Shown: positions 21,001 to 33,000 of the stretch, in pieces
Position numbering within the stretch: the first letter of the stretch is position 1
Layout: the number at the start of each line of letters is the position of its first letter
Assembly: GCA_037349105.1 (NCBI GenBank)
Contig: JAYJMM010000102.1
Location: 1,922,001-1,986,000 of the forward strand
From: Limnomonas spitsbergensis
Taxonomy: Eukaryota > Chlorophyta > Chlorophyceae > Chlamydomonadales
Direction of reading: 5' to 3'
DNA: 64,000 bases
The notes under the pieces: generated by a model
What the model was told of the DNA's origin: nothing
Seen by the model: the letters and a program-made list of their open reading frames with translations, nothing else
The model's database searches: none
Program-made: the position numbers and the translations under genes

Positions 21001-24000
21001 TCCCCCCCGCCAGCTTCCAGGCAGATCCTACATCAGCTTCCTACCAGCTCCCCAACATCCTGGTAGCTCCTATATCAGCTTCCTGTCAGCTACCCCCTTG
21101 TTTCCAGACAGCTCCTACACCAGCTTCCTGTCAGCCACCCCCATGTTTCCTGGCAGCTTTTATACCAGCTTCCTACCAGCTCCCACCAACTTCCTGGCAC
21201 CTCCTTTACTAGCTTCCTGCCAGCTACCCCCATCTTTCCTTGAAGCTCATATTCCAGCTTCCAGTCAGCTTCCCCTCCACCTCCCCACCCACCTTCCAAG
21301 TTTCCCCGGTGAACATAAACAGGAAGTCTGACAGGGCAGTCTGGACAACCTCCCCCAGGAGCATCATGTCCTCGACGCGGCGCCCCGCTGCGCCTTCCTC
21401 CTCCTCCGCCGCCTCGCCCTCTTTCGCCTCGTCGCCTTGCGCCGCCGCCACCCGGTGCAGCGCGGTCAGCTGCTGCACAAAGCTGATGCTGCGCGTTCTC
21501 AGCAGGTCCAATGCAGCTTCCGCGTGCGACGTGCGCCCGCATTCCGCCTTAGCCTGAGGCAGCACCAGCACACTTTGAGAGGTGGTGGAAGAAGAAGAAG
21601 AACTTTTGCCAAGGCCTGCAGCATCGGCTGAATTTGTAATACTTTCAAAAGAAGAAAAATAATACAAGTTTTGGCATGGCCTGCAGCATCAGCTGAGGTT
21701 GTAAATTGTAATACTTGTGGAAGCAGCAGAAGAAGGCAGCATCAGCACATTTATAAATGCCTAGGAAAGCAAAAACAGAAGACTTCTGCCCGGGCGTAAG
21801 GTACCGGAACGTTCTATATTAACACTCATGGAGAACAAACAGTGTCAGAGGAATTTTAACAGGGGGAAAAAGGGTACAAAATTAGGGGTTGGCAGCTTGA
21901 GGTATATAAGCATTATAATATAGAAATTAGAATTTAAACTTTAGTTGAGATCTGCTGGTTTTATGCACATAGCATAAATTTGAAAAGCCTTGAAAATCGA
22001 TCTGAGGGAACATAAAATCATATTTCCGGCCCCTAAACATAATGTATGCAATCCAGCCATTCCTCCAGCTTAAAAAACCAAACCTTAACTATTCACTCCT
22101 AACTCAGTTTTCCCTCCCTGAGCCTGAAACATACGATTCCCGGTCGCATCCCGCCGCCTAGCCCTGCTGAAAAAGGCCTTCGGGTGGATGCTTGTAAGTG
22201 TTAACCCTGTCACAACACCCTGTCCTGCTTCAACCCCCAACCTCCCCCCCCCCACACACTGCCCGCTTCCCCTCTCTTCAAATCCCTCTCCTCCCCTCTT
22301 CCATCCTTCTACCTGTCCTCCTCCTACCCCCCCCCTCATCGCCCCCCCTCTTACTATCATCCCGCCCTCTCCTCATCTTCCTCCTCTCCGCTCCACCCCC
22401 TCTCCTTCTCCTCCCATTTCCAGCCCTGCCTGTTGCCATAATCATGGTCCACATCAGCACCGCATGCATCCCTATGAGGACCAGCCTTAAGGAAGAGGGC
22501 CCCAGCAGGCGATTTAAAGATGTGCAGTCCTACCTGCCCTTCCCCCCGTTCCTGCTCCTCCCCCCCTCTCCGCCTCAATACCTTTATCATGGTCCACATC
22601 AGCAACGTATGCATGGCTGTGAGGACGAGGCTGGTGACCGAGGGCCCCAGCAGGCGACACGAAGAGATGCAGTCCTCCAAGAGATAATGGAGTGCATCAT
22701 ACACAGGGGTCTGGCTGGACATGGAGCGGGCGCCCCTGCCGACAGAAGGAATCAAGGAGTTCAGGGTTCAGGGTGTGTGACTGTTTGGAGAGGACAGGTC
22801 GGAAAGGAGAAGAGGTCTGGCTGGACATGGAGCGAGCGCCCCTGCCGACAGAAGGAATCAAGGAGTTCAGGGTTCAGGGTGTGTGACTGTTTGGAGCGGA
22901 CAGGTAGGAAAGGAAGAAAGGTCTGGCTGGACATAGAGGGAGTACCCCAGAGCAGGCAGAAAGGGAGCATGAAGGGTATACATAGGAGCTGGGCAGCATT
23001 TAGAAAAGGGGAGGTGTGTGTGACGGGTAAGCCTGCAAGGAGATCCCTGACCCACCCCTAGCTGTGACCCCTGCCCTCCCATTTCATGCCTCAGTAACAG
23101 GGCAGATATTCTGGTGAGGGAGCACCTGAGCCGGTACAGATCTACAGATGCTCTAACACTGCTGTCCATCCTTGGCCTACCCCATCCCAGCTATCATCCC
23201 TGTCCTCTCCCTCCAGCAGGCTCATGCCCAGGGTTTTCTTTCCGTGATTTTCCCTATAAATGGTTCAATACTGAGATTCTATCTCAGTATTGAACCATTT
23301 ATAGGGAAAATTTCGGAAAGAATATTTCGAAGTCCGGATTTTCTGGGTCTGCGACGCGCTTTGGCACTATCCTTGATAGATGTCTTCAAGCTCTATTCGT
23401 CTTGATCTTAGAACCTGAATGGGAAGCTAAATTTGAACCCAATTCATATGGTTTTCGTCTTGGACGCAGTTGCAGAGATGCCATTGCAGCTATCAAAAGC
23501 TACGTTCAAAAGAGAGCCAAATATGTTATCGACGCTGATATTGCAAAATGCTTTGATGTTATTGATCATAATGCTTTATTAGACAAAGCGCGTCGCAGAC
23601 CCAGAAAATCCGGACTTCGAAATATTCTCGTGCTTTCCTAGACTACTACAGTACTGAGCGACTGCAATCCTAGACAATTGATTGCTCGATGCCCTGTTTC
23701 ATTATCAGTCGTGCTTAGTCCTGACTGCAAAGCAATGCTCAAGCCCTCTCTCCTCCCAGCTGTGACCCCTCCCCCCCATCCTCACCTCTGCAAAAGGGCA
23801 GACACCCTAGTCAGAGAGCACTTGAGCCGGTACAGGTGCTCTGCCCCTGCTGCCCGACCCGCTGCGTCCATGCCCTCGATCCCTGACTCCAGATCCGCTG
23901 CCTGGAGCTCCTGGACCTCCTCGGCCAGCGAGGCCTTGTCCAGAGCCTGCACGGCTTTGGCCGACGCTACGAGCTGAAAGGAGGTGCGTGAGACTGCCTC

Positions 24001-27000
24001 GGACAGGGCCAGCTGCGAGGCTGGCTACAAGGGTGGGAATTAAAGGGAGGTAAGGCAGCTGAGAGAAAGCACAAGGGGCAGACTAAGACAGGGTCAGTGG
24101 CGCTGCGGACTGCATGGGCGGGAGGTGAGGATGGATGGGGGTAAGCTGGAGGTGTGAACATGTAGGAGGGGGTAAGTAGGAGGTTTGGACATGAAGGAAG
24201 GGGGCAAACAGGAGGTGTGGACATGTATGAAGGGGGTAAACAGGAGGTGTGGACCCGTATGAAGGGGTAAGTGGGAGGTGTGGACATGTTGGACGGGGGG
24301 GTAAGTAGGAGGTGCGCGCGGTGCTTAGGCAATGGGAGAGGAGTGGTTGGAAGTTCTGCGACCCACGAAAGCAGGTATCATATTTTTTAGTACTGCTGGT
24401 TCGAGTCGGCCTTCCTCTGAGATTGATCTTTGCTTTAGCATGAGTACATCACATGCATCAAATAACGGCCGCGGGGGAAGCCAGTGAGTGGCCATGCTGA
24501 GCAGAAATAAAACCAAAACACACAGCCAGCTGTGGCTGCGTGTCTTCAAAGTGTGCCGCATTGGCTCAGCTCAGCTTAGCTGAGCTCAGTCAAAGGCTTG
24601 CATGCGCTTTTGACAAATGGGAGGTGCACAGATTTGCATGGACCTGCATGGAGGTGCATGGCATTGCATGCAGTGGCATGGACAGCCTGGACCCACCTGG
24701 AGACTGCCAGGCCCCTTGTCCGCACAGAACACCAGAGTGCTCACAACCTGAAGTACGTTAACAGGCAGTTAGGTAGGTAGGCAGGCAGGCAGGTAGGCAG
24801 GCAGGTAGGCAGGCAGGTAAGCTGACGAATGGATAGGGTCGCATAGGGATGCAGGTTATCAGAGAAGTAGGTGAACAGACATGAAGGCAGCCAAATGGTC
24901 AGAAAGTGCCAGCTGTCTGGTTTCGGAGCCGACAATGAAAACAGAGGGACCACAAAGTAAAGGGAGGGTGTGCTCAGTGGCATTGGGGGAAACGGATGCG
25001 TAGCGCCACACCCAGGCTCGGGAGTAACGCGGGCTGGGAGCCATGGACTGATACAACCCTTATGATGAGGCAGTTTCCCCCCAGGTGTGCCCTGGGGGAG
25101 GCTACAGGCAATTTTGCGCCTGCCTCTAAAACCTCCAACCGCAACACGATTTCACAGGGGGGTCAGGAACAGAGGGTGCACTCAGGGCTATACAGAGGAT
25201 GGACACAGGGCAGTACAAAGGGTAAATGCAGGGTGGTGCAGAGATTGGATGCAGGGCAGTAGAGTGGGTGGGCGCAGGGCGGTACGAGCTCCCCACACCT
25301 GCGCTACCAGGTCGCAATCGTCCGCGTGGCGGAACATCTGCTCTGAGACCCGAGTCAGGAGTGCTCCGAAACCCCGTTCCTCCTGGCGGATGCTGAAGAC
25401 GTCCAGATCCAGGCGCGGAATGATGCCCACGAGAGAGCACACCTAGGGAAGGCAGTGCATGTTGGCAATACATATAGGCCGAGCGATGCGGCGTTACATG
25501 TTGGTGGTACAGATCAGCGGTGCACGGCAGCTGTGCACATAAGGCAGCCGTGCACACTGGTCCTTTGGGGGCACACTGAAGTTGAATATGGTTTCCTAGC
25601 TTTTGCTTCGCCTGTCTCTCTTTTCCAACAGTTAGCACTGCCAAGCCCATTGACAAGGTTTTTGGGTGGGTGCATTGACGCTGTGTTATCAGCATGCCGG
25701 CCGGCGGCACATCCAGGCCGTGTGGCTGCTCATGCTGTTCAAGGTGGAAGTTAAACCCCCAAGCTAATGCAGAGCCTCAGCCTGCGCAGCCACCCTCCCT
25801 CCCCCCCCTAGTCAATCCCTACCCTCTCAGTCAATCCCTACCCTCTCCCCTGCCCCTCTGCACCCCCTCTCCGTGTGTCCACATTCTCCTCTCCTCCCAC
25901 CACACACACCCTGGTGCATTCCCACACCTCCCCCTCCCTCCGCACTCCCTCTCGCGAACCACTGACGCTTCTGCCTGATGTTTGGCCAGCTAAGATAAAT
26001 CCCCACCATCTCCCCCCCTCCCTCCGCACCCTCCTCCCCCGCGCACCACTGATGCCTCCGCCTGATGTTTAGCCAGCAGAGATGAAAGGTGCACCATCAA
26101 GTCCAGAGACACATCACGTAGACTGACGCTGGACTCAGTCGCCTTGCCCCGACCAATCTGAAAGAACGAGCCAAGAGAAAGGAATGACTCGGGAGAGAAT
26201 TCTCAGAGAGATCTGTTTAGGAACGGGAGCACGGGGTTTAAATATCCTCGTTACCTAAAAAGGAGGTGGGTGAAAATGTGTCCTCTAAGTCCTCTAAGCC
26301 CTCTAAGTCCTCTAAGTCCTCTAAGCCCTCTAAGCCCTCTAAGCCCGAACACAGCCCGCCGGATGGGGATAACCAGTTGTGATTGAGTGGTCTGCTTGCT
26401 TGCATCTGCCACAACTGCTGCCCTCTTGCAAGGGTCAGGTGCGCTGCGGTGATGCAGCCCACCCACCCAGCACTAGGGATTGTAATCGACCAATCACATA
26501 TGTCTGCTGGCTCGCACCCACCACACATGCTGAACTCCTTCAAGGGCCAGGTGAGCAGCAGTGATGCAGTCTACCCACTTAGCGCTGCCCTCATAAGGGT
26601 CAGATGCAGCCCACCCACGCAGGGCCGCGCTCACCTGTCGAGCCTGCTTGCCCACCCCGTCAGCCTGTTTGCCTGCGTCTGCTACCCTAACCACCGCCAC
26701 CGCCAGCAGAGGGGTCAGGTACACTGTGATGATACAGTCCACCCACGCAGTGCCATGCTGACAGTTCGAGCCTGCTTGTCTGCCCCAACAGCCAACTTGC
26801 CTGTGTCCGCCACCCTGGCCACAGCCACCACCAGCAGTGAGGTCTGATGCACTGTGCAGATGCAGCCCACCTACGCAGTGCCGCGCTCACCTGTCGAGCC
26901 TGCTTGCCCGCCCCGGCAGCCTGATTACCCGCGTCGGCCACCCTGGCCACCGCCGCCGCCAGCAGCAGGGCCAGGTGCACTGCGCCTGTGCGCCCGCGGG

Positions 27001-30000
27001 CTTCGATCAGCTCGTCATCCAGGAGAGCGCAGCGAAGGGCGGAGACATTGCGCACCACAGGCAGCCTGGGAGAGCCGGGGTCAAGGGTTGAGGGTTAAGC
27101 TTGGGAGGGAGCAGGTTTGAGGGTTGAGACTGGCTGGGATTGAGGTTGAGGGTTAAGCATGGGTGTGAGCAGGTTTAAGGGTTCAGGAGTGGGATGAAGG
27201 TTAAGGCGGGGCAAGGAGGGGAACAGGGTTAAGGGTCGAGAGTCAAGACCTGGGTGGGAGCAGGGGTTGGGGTTAAGGGTTCAACCTGGACAGGAACGGG
27301 GTTTGAGGTTGGGATCAAGCCAGGATGGATACAATAGCAAGGGAGGGATTGGAGGAGAGAGCAAGAGTTTAGCTTGGAGGGAGGACAGGGATCAGGCGCT
27401 AAGGCTTCAGTGCCACAATGACGAAATGCAGCTCATTTGGACTGAGGTCTAAGATCTAGATCAGGCTGCCGACAGGCACTCGGCTCCTCACCTTCCATAC
27501 AGAGCGCTGACCAACATCTCCACCTTGTGCCCGCCGAGGGGAGGGTATGTGGCTGCTGAGGGCGTTCCGCTGCTAGGAGATGGCAAGGTTGCGCCTCCCA
27601 CCATGTCCAAGGGTGAAGCACCTTGGGAGAATATTATAAGGGTGGGTGCATGGAGAGGGTGCATGGGGAAGTTGCATGGGGAGGATGCATAAATGCATGG
27701 AGATGCTGCATGGGGAAGTTGCATGGGGAGGATACATGGAGAGGGTGAACGGGGAACTTGTATGGGGAGGGTGCAAGGAGTGGGTGCATGGGGAGGGAGC
27801 AGGTCACCCCTCACCTTGTCCAGAGAAATCTAGGCACTCCATCTCAGGCTGGCACACAGCAACACAATCAAACAAGGCAAAGCCAGGCGTTGAAACAAAA
27901 CACTTGTCTTGAGCATCGGTACCCTGCAAGGGTGTGACATTTCGAGGCTCTGCTGCAATCCAACTCAGCTGAGCGACGACAGACAGCAGAACCCTGCCCC
28001 GCCATCCCACTCACCCCGCTGCAGCGTCTCCATTAGGTCCAACAGGCAGGCCAGCTGAGAAGTCTGGGCCTGCCTCTCCAGCCTCTCCTCCTTGCTCCCG
28101 CCCCCTTGGTCCGCGGCCCCGGCCGCAACGGCCTGGCCGCTGCCGCCCGCCATTGGTGGGGAGGAGTTTGCAGCGGCAGCGGCTCCTCCCATGCTGGCCA
28201 GCCGTCTGCCGCTGCGGGTGATGCCCCGTGCGGCCTGCGCTGTCGCTGGGGATACCGTTGCTGCGCTAGCTCCCGCTGCCTCAGCAGCAAGGGCGTCCTG
28301 TGGTATTTGGTGTGGAAATTTTGAAGAACGGTACAGTGAAACATTACATTGGATGCACGGGACAGGCCTGCCTGCACTGCAGCCCACGGGCCCAGTTAAG
28401 CTCAGTCGCAGCTAATTGAGTTGAGTGCTATCTAGCCTGCCCTAGCCGCCAGCGTTAGAGCCTCCCCAAAGGCAAGCCCGAGGCGATCCTGAATCCCGCA
28501 AACGCCACAAGCCCACAGCCCCGATTGATGCACTGCAGCAAAGAACTGAAGTGACCTGAATCCCACATGCCAGTCGACCTTCAACATTATGTGAAGCCCG
28601 TTCAAAAACTTGGGGCACATAATCACCTTTGCATGCTGCTCCGCCTCGTCGAGGAGCAGTGTCGCCACCAGCTCTGCCACCGCTTGCCGGATGGACTCCT
28701 CGGGGTCAGCAAGCAGCTGGTACACGTCCGCCCTCACGGCCGCCTTGTCAAGCTCATTGGCGTCCACAAGCAGGGAAAGCAGGCCGAGCTGCGGTAAGGG
28801 GGTGGTGTGGGCGGCAATGGGGGGGGGGGGGGGTGCGGGGGCGGTTCAAGCAGGCTTAGCTACGGCAGGGGGTGTGGGCGGTAAGGGGGGGGGGGGGGGT
28901 ATCGGGTCAAGCAGGCATAGCTGCAGAAGGAGATATGGGGCTGAGAGCCGGAGCGACGATGTGTGTGTGAGCTGGCCGAGCTGAGGTAGGGGGGGTGAGC
29001 GGCAGGCGGTGATGTGAGCGGGTACAGCAGGCTGAGCTGCGGCAGGGGCACAGTGCTAAGAGGCCTGTCCGGTTTACAGATTTTTCTTTAAAACATGGGC
29101 ATTTCATGAACCGTTATAATTTCAGCTTTTATCCCATTTAGTGCATCTTATGACCCCTTACCGCTGCCACGGCCACCCAGTCATCCACACGGTTAATGCA
29201 AGGCATGAATTCCAACCTTTGTCTACTCCTCATGACCCCTCCTCCTCCCCCTTACCGCTGCCACGGCCACCCGGTCATCCACGTCCTTGATCATCTCCCT
29301 GAATCGCACGTCAAAGCGTGCTTTGAAATCATGCAGCCCTGCCACATTGGAGCGCACGCGATACAGCGCCGACACACCCAGCACCGCCTCCAGGCGCACA
29401 CTTGCGTCCTGCATCCATTAAGGATTAGGGGAGATTCAAAACAGGGTGAACATCAGCGAGTTATGGAAAAAGGTGTACACCAGGGTGGATATCAGCGTTA
29501 TGCACCAAGGTAAGGGAATGAAAGGTCCAGCAGTATTGCCAGTATGTGTTGGAACAAAGTGTAAATCAAGGAGCACATCAGAGACCTTGAAAACATGTGA
29601 AAGCGGGAAAGGTAGTGCTAGACAGTGAGCCCTTAGGCCCGCATCCCGGCAACACGTGCAGCACTTAAGAAGATACCCCATCCGCTGTGGGGCAAGTGCC
29701 ATTTAGGCCCTGAGGCAAGTGTTTTGTGGGCTGCAATGCATACATGTATCTTGGGCTGTGGGGCCTGTGCCTCGGCGTCACTGAGGCAAGCGTTTGAAGG
29801 TAGAGAGGGACCCAAACACACATGCCAGACAGAGCCCTACCGATTAGAGGGCGAGGGGCCTGAGAGCCCGACACCCCATCTGTTCTCCTTGTGCCTAATG
29901 GCCTGAGACCCCATCTGTCCTGCTTTGGCCTTAAAGGGTATCCACAGGGCAAGGACAATCGCACCGGGTCTGACAAAGCCCAGCCGAGGTATCTGAGGTG

Positions 30001-33000
30001 GGCGTCGGCCAAGTAAGCGTCGGGTAGAGCCTGGGGGTACATAAACGGGTAGTCAGGCAGTTAGTGTTAGGAGTATCAGTAGTCAGTTAGGCATCAGGCA
30101 GGGCCTGGCGGCTAGCACGGGCAGGCAGGGTTTGAGGCAGGCGCAGTGTCACGGTCTAAAATGTCCATACCAGTAATTGCTTTTTCTTTTAAGCCCAAAT
30201 AGTGCCAAGAGGAGCATGTGGCCAGCACCCCAGAACGGCCACAGACATCTCACACGAGTGGAATGGTGTGAGGCATGATTGAGTGGGATGATGGGAGGCA
30301 AGCATGGGCAAGAAGGTGCTTGTCAGGGCCAAGAAAGAGGAGGCCAGGAGGCCTGCAGGCCAGGAGAAAGATCGGGCTAGGCAACCTGCTTTGCTGTGGT
30401 ATTTATTTCATTGCATAGTCCTTTGGTTGTTCAGTTTATGCAAGCTATCTGCGTCCTATACATCAAGGGCTGTGGGTGATTGTGCAGACAATCCAACAGC
30501 AGCAGGCAATGAAAACGACCCTCCGGGTGAGGCACTGAGGCATCCCCCTCTCCAGCCTCCCCTCCCCCCCTCCCACTCACTTGCACCCAGGACGCGATGC
30601 TGTGAATTACCAAGGCGCGTACCTCCTCCATGGAGTCCCTGCCAGGAGCCACAGACAGGCCGGGATTCAAATTGGACAGATCAGACAGGCCAGGATTCAA
30701 AATGTATATTTGAGTTAGGAAGGGATGATAGAGGAACACAGGCTTAAGGATCACCCAGGTGTGTACCTACCCCATTGAGTTCCTGCCATAAGACACAGAC
30801 AGGGTAGGATTCCACCTGGCAGTGGGGTAGAGCGAGTGTAGTGGAGGTTCGCAATGCTACAAATCACGTAAGTGTGTACCTCCAGGCAGGCCCACAACAT
30901 GGCCCGCCCATGGTGTGGGGGGGCTACATCAGGCCCTGACATGAGCCAATGACAGGTCGGTGTTCAAATATGACAGAGCAGGCAACGAGAAAAGGATAGG
31001 ACCATGAAGAAGGGTTGGGAAGGGGTGGTGGAGGGATACAGGCTGCAGGAAGAAATATCTCTTGACGAGAAACCGAGCATGGGACCGTGAATTAGGATTA
31101 GGAGGGGCGGTGCAGGGGTACAGGCTTCAGGATCAGGTACCTATAGAGGGGACGCCGACGAGAGGGCTAAGAATTAGGGTTGAGAAAGAGGGGGAGGTAC
31201 AGGCTTCAGGATCAAGCAGGTAGCTTTGGAGGAGGAGCCGCGCCCCACCACTGCCACCACAACTAATGCCGCTTCTACTCCCACTCCACTACCACTACCA
31301 TTACCACACACAACCATGCACCGTGGGTGCTAGGGAGGCAGTCAGACAGAGCAGTGCAACTCAGGGGAGCCGAGCAAGCTTGTTCTAGACACCTCAAGGC
31401 CATGCAGCACAAGACAGGTTAACACACCTGAACCTGATGGCGAAAATGGAAGAGATGAGCCCCTTAGCGGTCGTCTCTAGATCACTGGAGCGTCGGTGCT
31501 GCTGATCCAGCTGTCGCTTGAGACTGTCCACCAGAGACTATGCAAGCAACAGGAGAGCCAAAGATAAGCAAGATACGGTGGGGTTAAAGAGGCGAAAGAC
31601 TAGCGCTGGTGCTGCTGATCCAATTGGCCGCTTAAGGCCGTTCACCAGAGACTGAGCAGGCAGCATGAGGGGACAGACGTGCACCAGGTGCACAGTCCTT
31701 TCTTTCCTCCGGGGTGCTTAGGCAAGCGGATCTAGATCTATGTTGTGAACAGGGTTTCCTGCAGGCGGTCAGCAGGCCCCAGGGCTACCTGACCCTCGGG
31801 CTGCCTTGAAGACCGACACAAGACCAGCAGCAACCAGTGAAGCCCGAACCACCCTACTCACCCTGAATCACTCACATTGATCATATCACGATCACCATAA
31901 ATTTGTAAATTAATCACAAAACATTAAATCACCCTGAATTACTCACATGATCCTATCACCATCAATTTTTTAATGAATCACAACACATTTAATCACCCTG
32001 AATTACTCACATGATCCTATCACCATCATTTTTTTAATTAATCATTGCACATTTAAGTACCCTGAATCACTCACGTCACCAAGGGCCACCCTTAGCACAC
32101 CAAGTCACTCATATCACCAGGATCAACCGGAATCGTGTGTATCACCTGCACCACACTCACCACACGCAATCACTCATACCACCGGTATTGCCTGCATTGC
32201 CCGTGTCACACACACCACTCTTATCACCCTACATCACTTGTATTGCCATAATATGCTAATATCCTAAATCACTCATACCACCCTGGAAGACCCTTATTAC
32301 CCTGCATACAAATAACCCCCTTATCATGGTGGGTTGGGAGGTGCATTTTAAACACCTTAAAAGGCATCTTGCCACCAGGGTTCTGCCTTGTACTCCCTAC
32401 CCCACCATCTCCAACCTTGCTCAGCCAGTCAAACCCAGAATCACTGAGCAGCAGCGATTCAAACCCTGAATGGACTTGGAAAGCACCTGCCAAGTGGGGC
32501 CCTGCCCTGCCCCAGTGAGCCACCACCACCACCACCACCGCTTACAAATTGTTCTGCAGATTCTTCTTGGCCCCGGCTTTAGCCTGGAACTGTGTCTGTG
32601 CAAGGTCGCGGGACAGCACGAGCTGCGCCTCCACCCACACAGGCTCTTGCCCTGCCACACCAACATCAGCCCTCCCTCGCTCACCTTGTTCTGAGGCTTC
32701 TTCTTTGCCTCTGCGTCCGCTTGGAACTGCGTCTGCGCCAGGTCCAGCGACAGCACACGCTGCACCTCCACCCACCCAGCCATCAGGTGGGAGGCGGTTA
32801 GCGTCCCTGCCAGGCGGAACTGGTGCACGGGGGAGCTGCAGGGGCAGGATAGAAACATGGGGCTTGGAAAAACAGGCTCAGATATAGGCGGGAGGCGGTC
32901 AGCGTCCCTGCTACAGAGAACTGGGGCACGCCTCTACTGAATTCATAGGTATTACCTCGTCATGGTTGGAATGTGTCTGGCAACGGTGCACTTGCTGATC

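Noticed and set aside
27825..27935. Possible extra SCC3 exon ending GGACAAG|GTGAGG
   Set aside because: Skipping it joins exon 28297-28015 to 27621-27492 in phase (G|GT), and including it needs a poor acceptor. Kept out of the model, though an alternative exon is not excluded.
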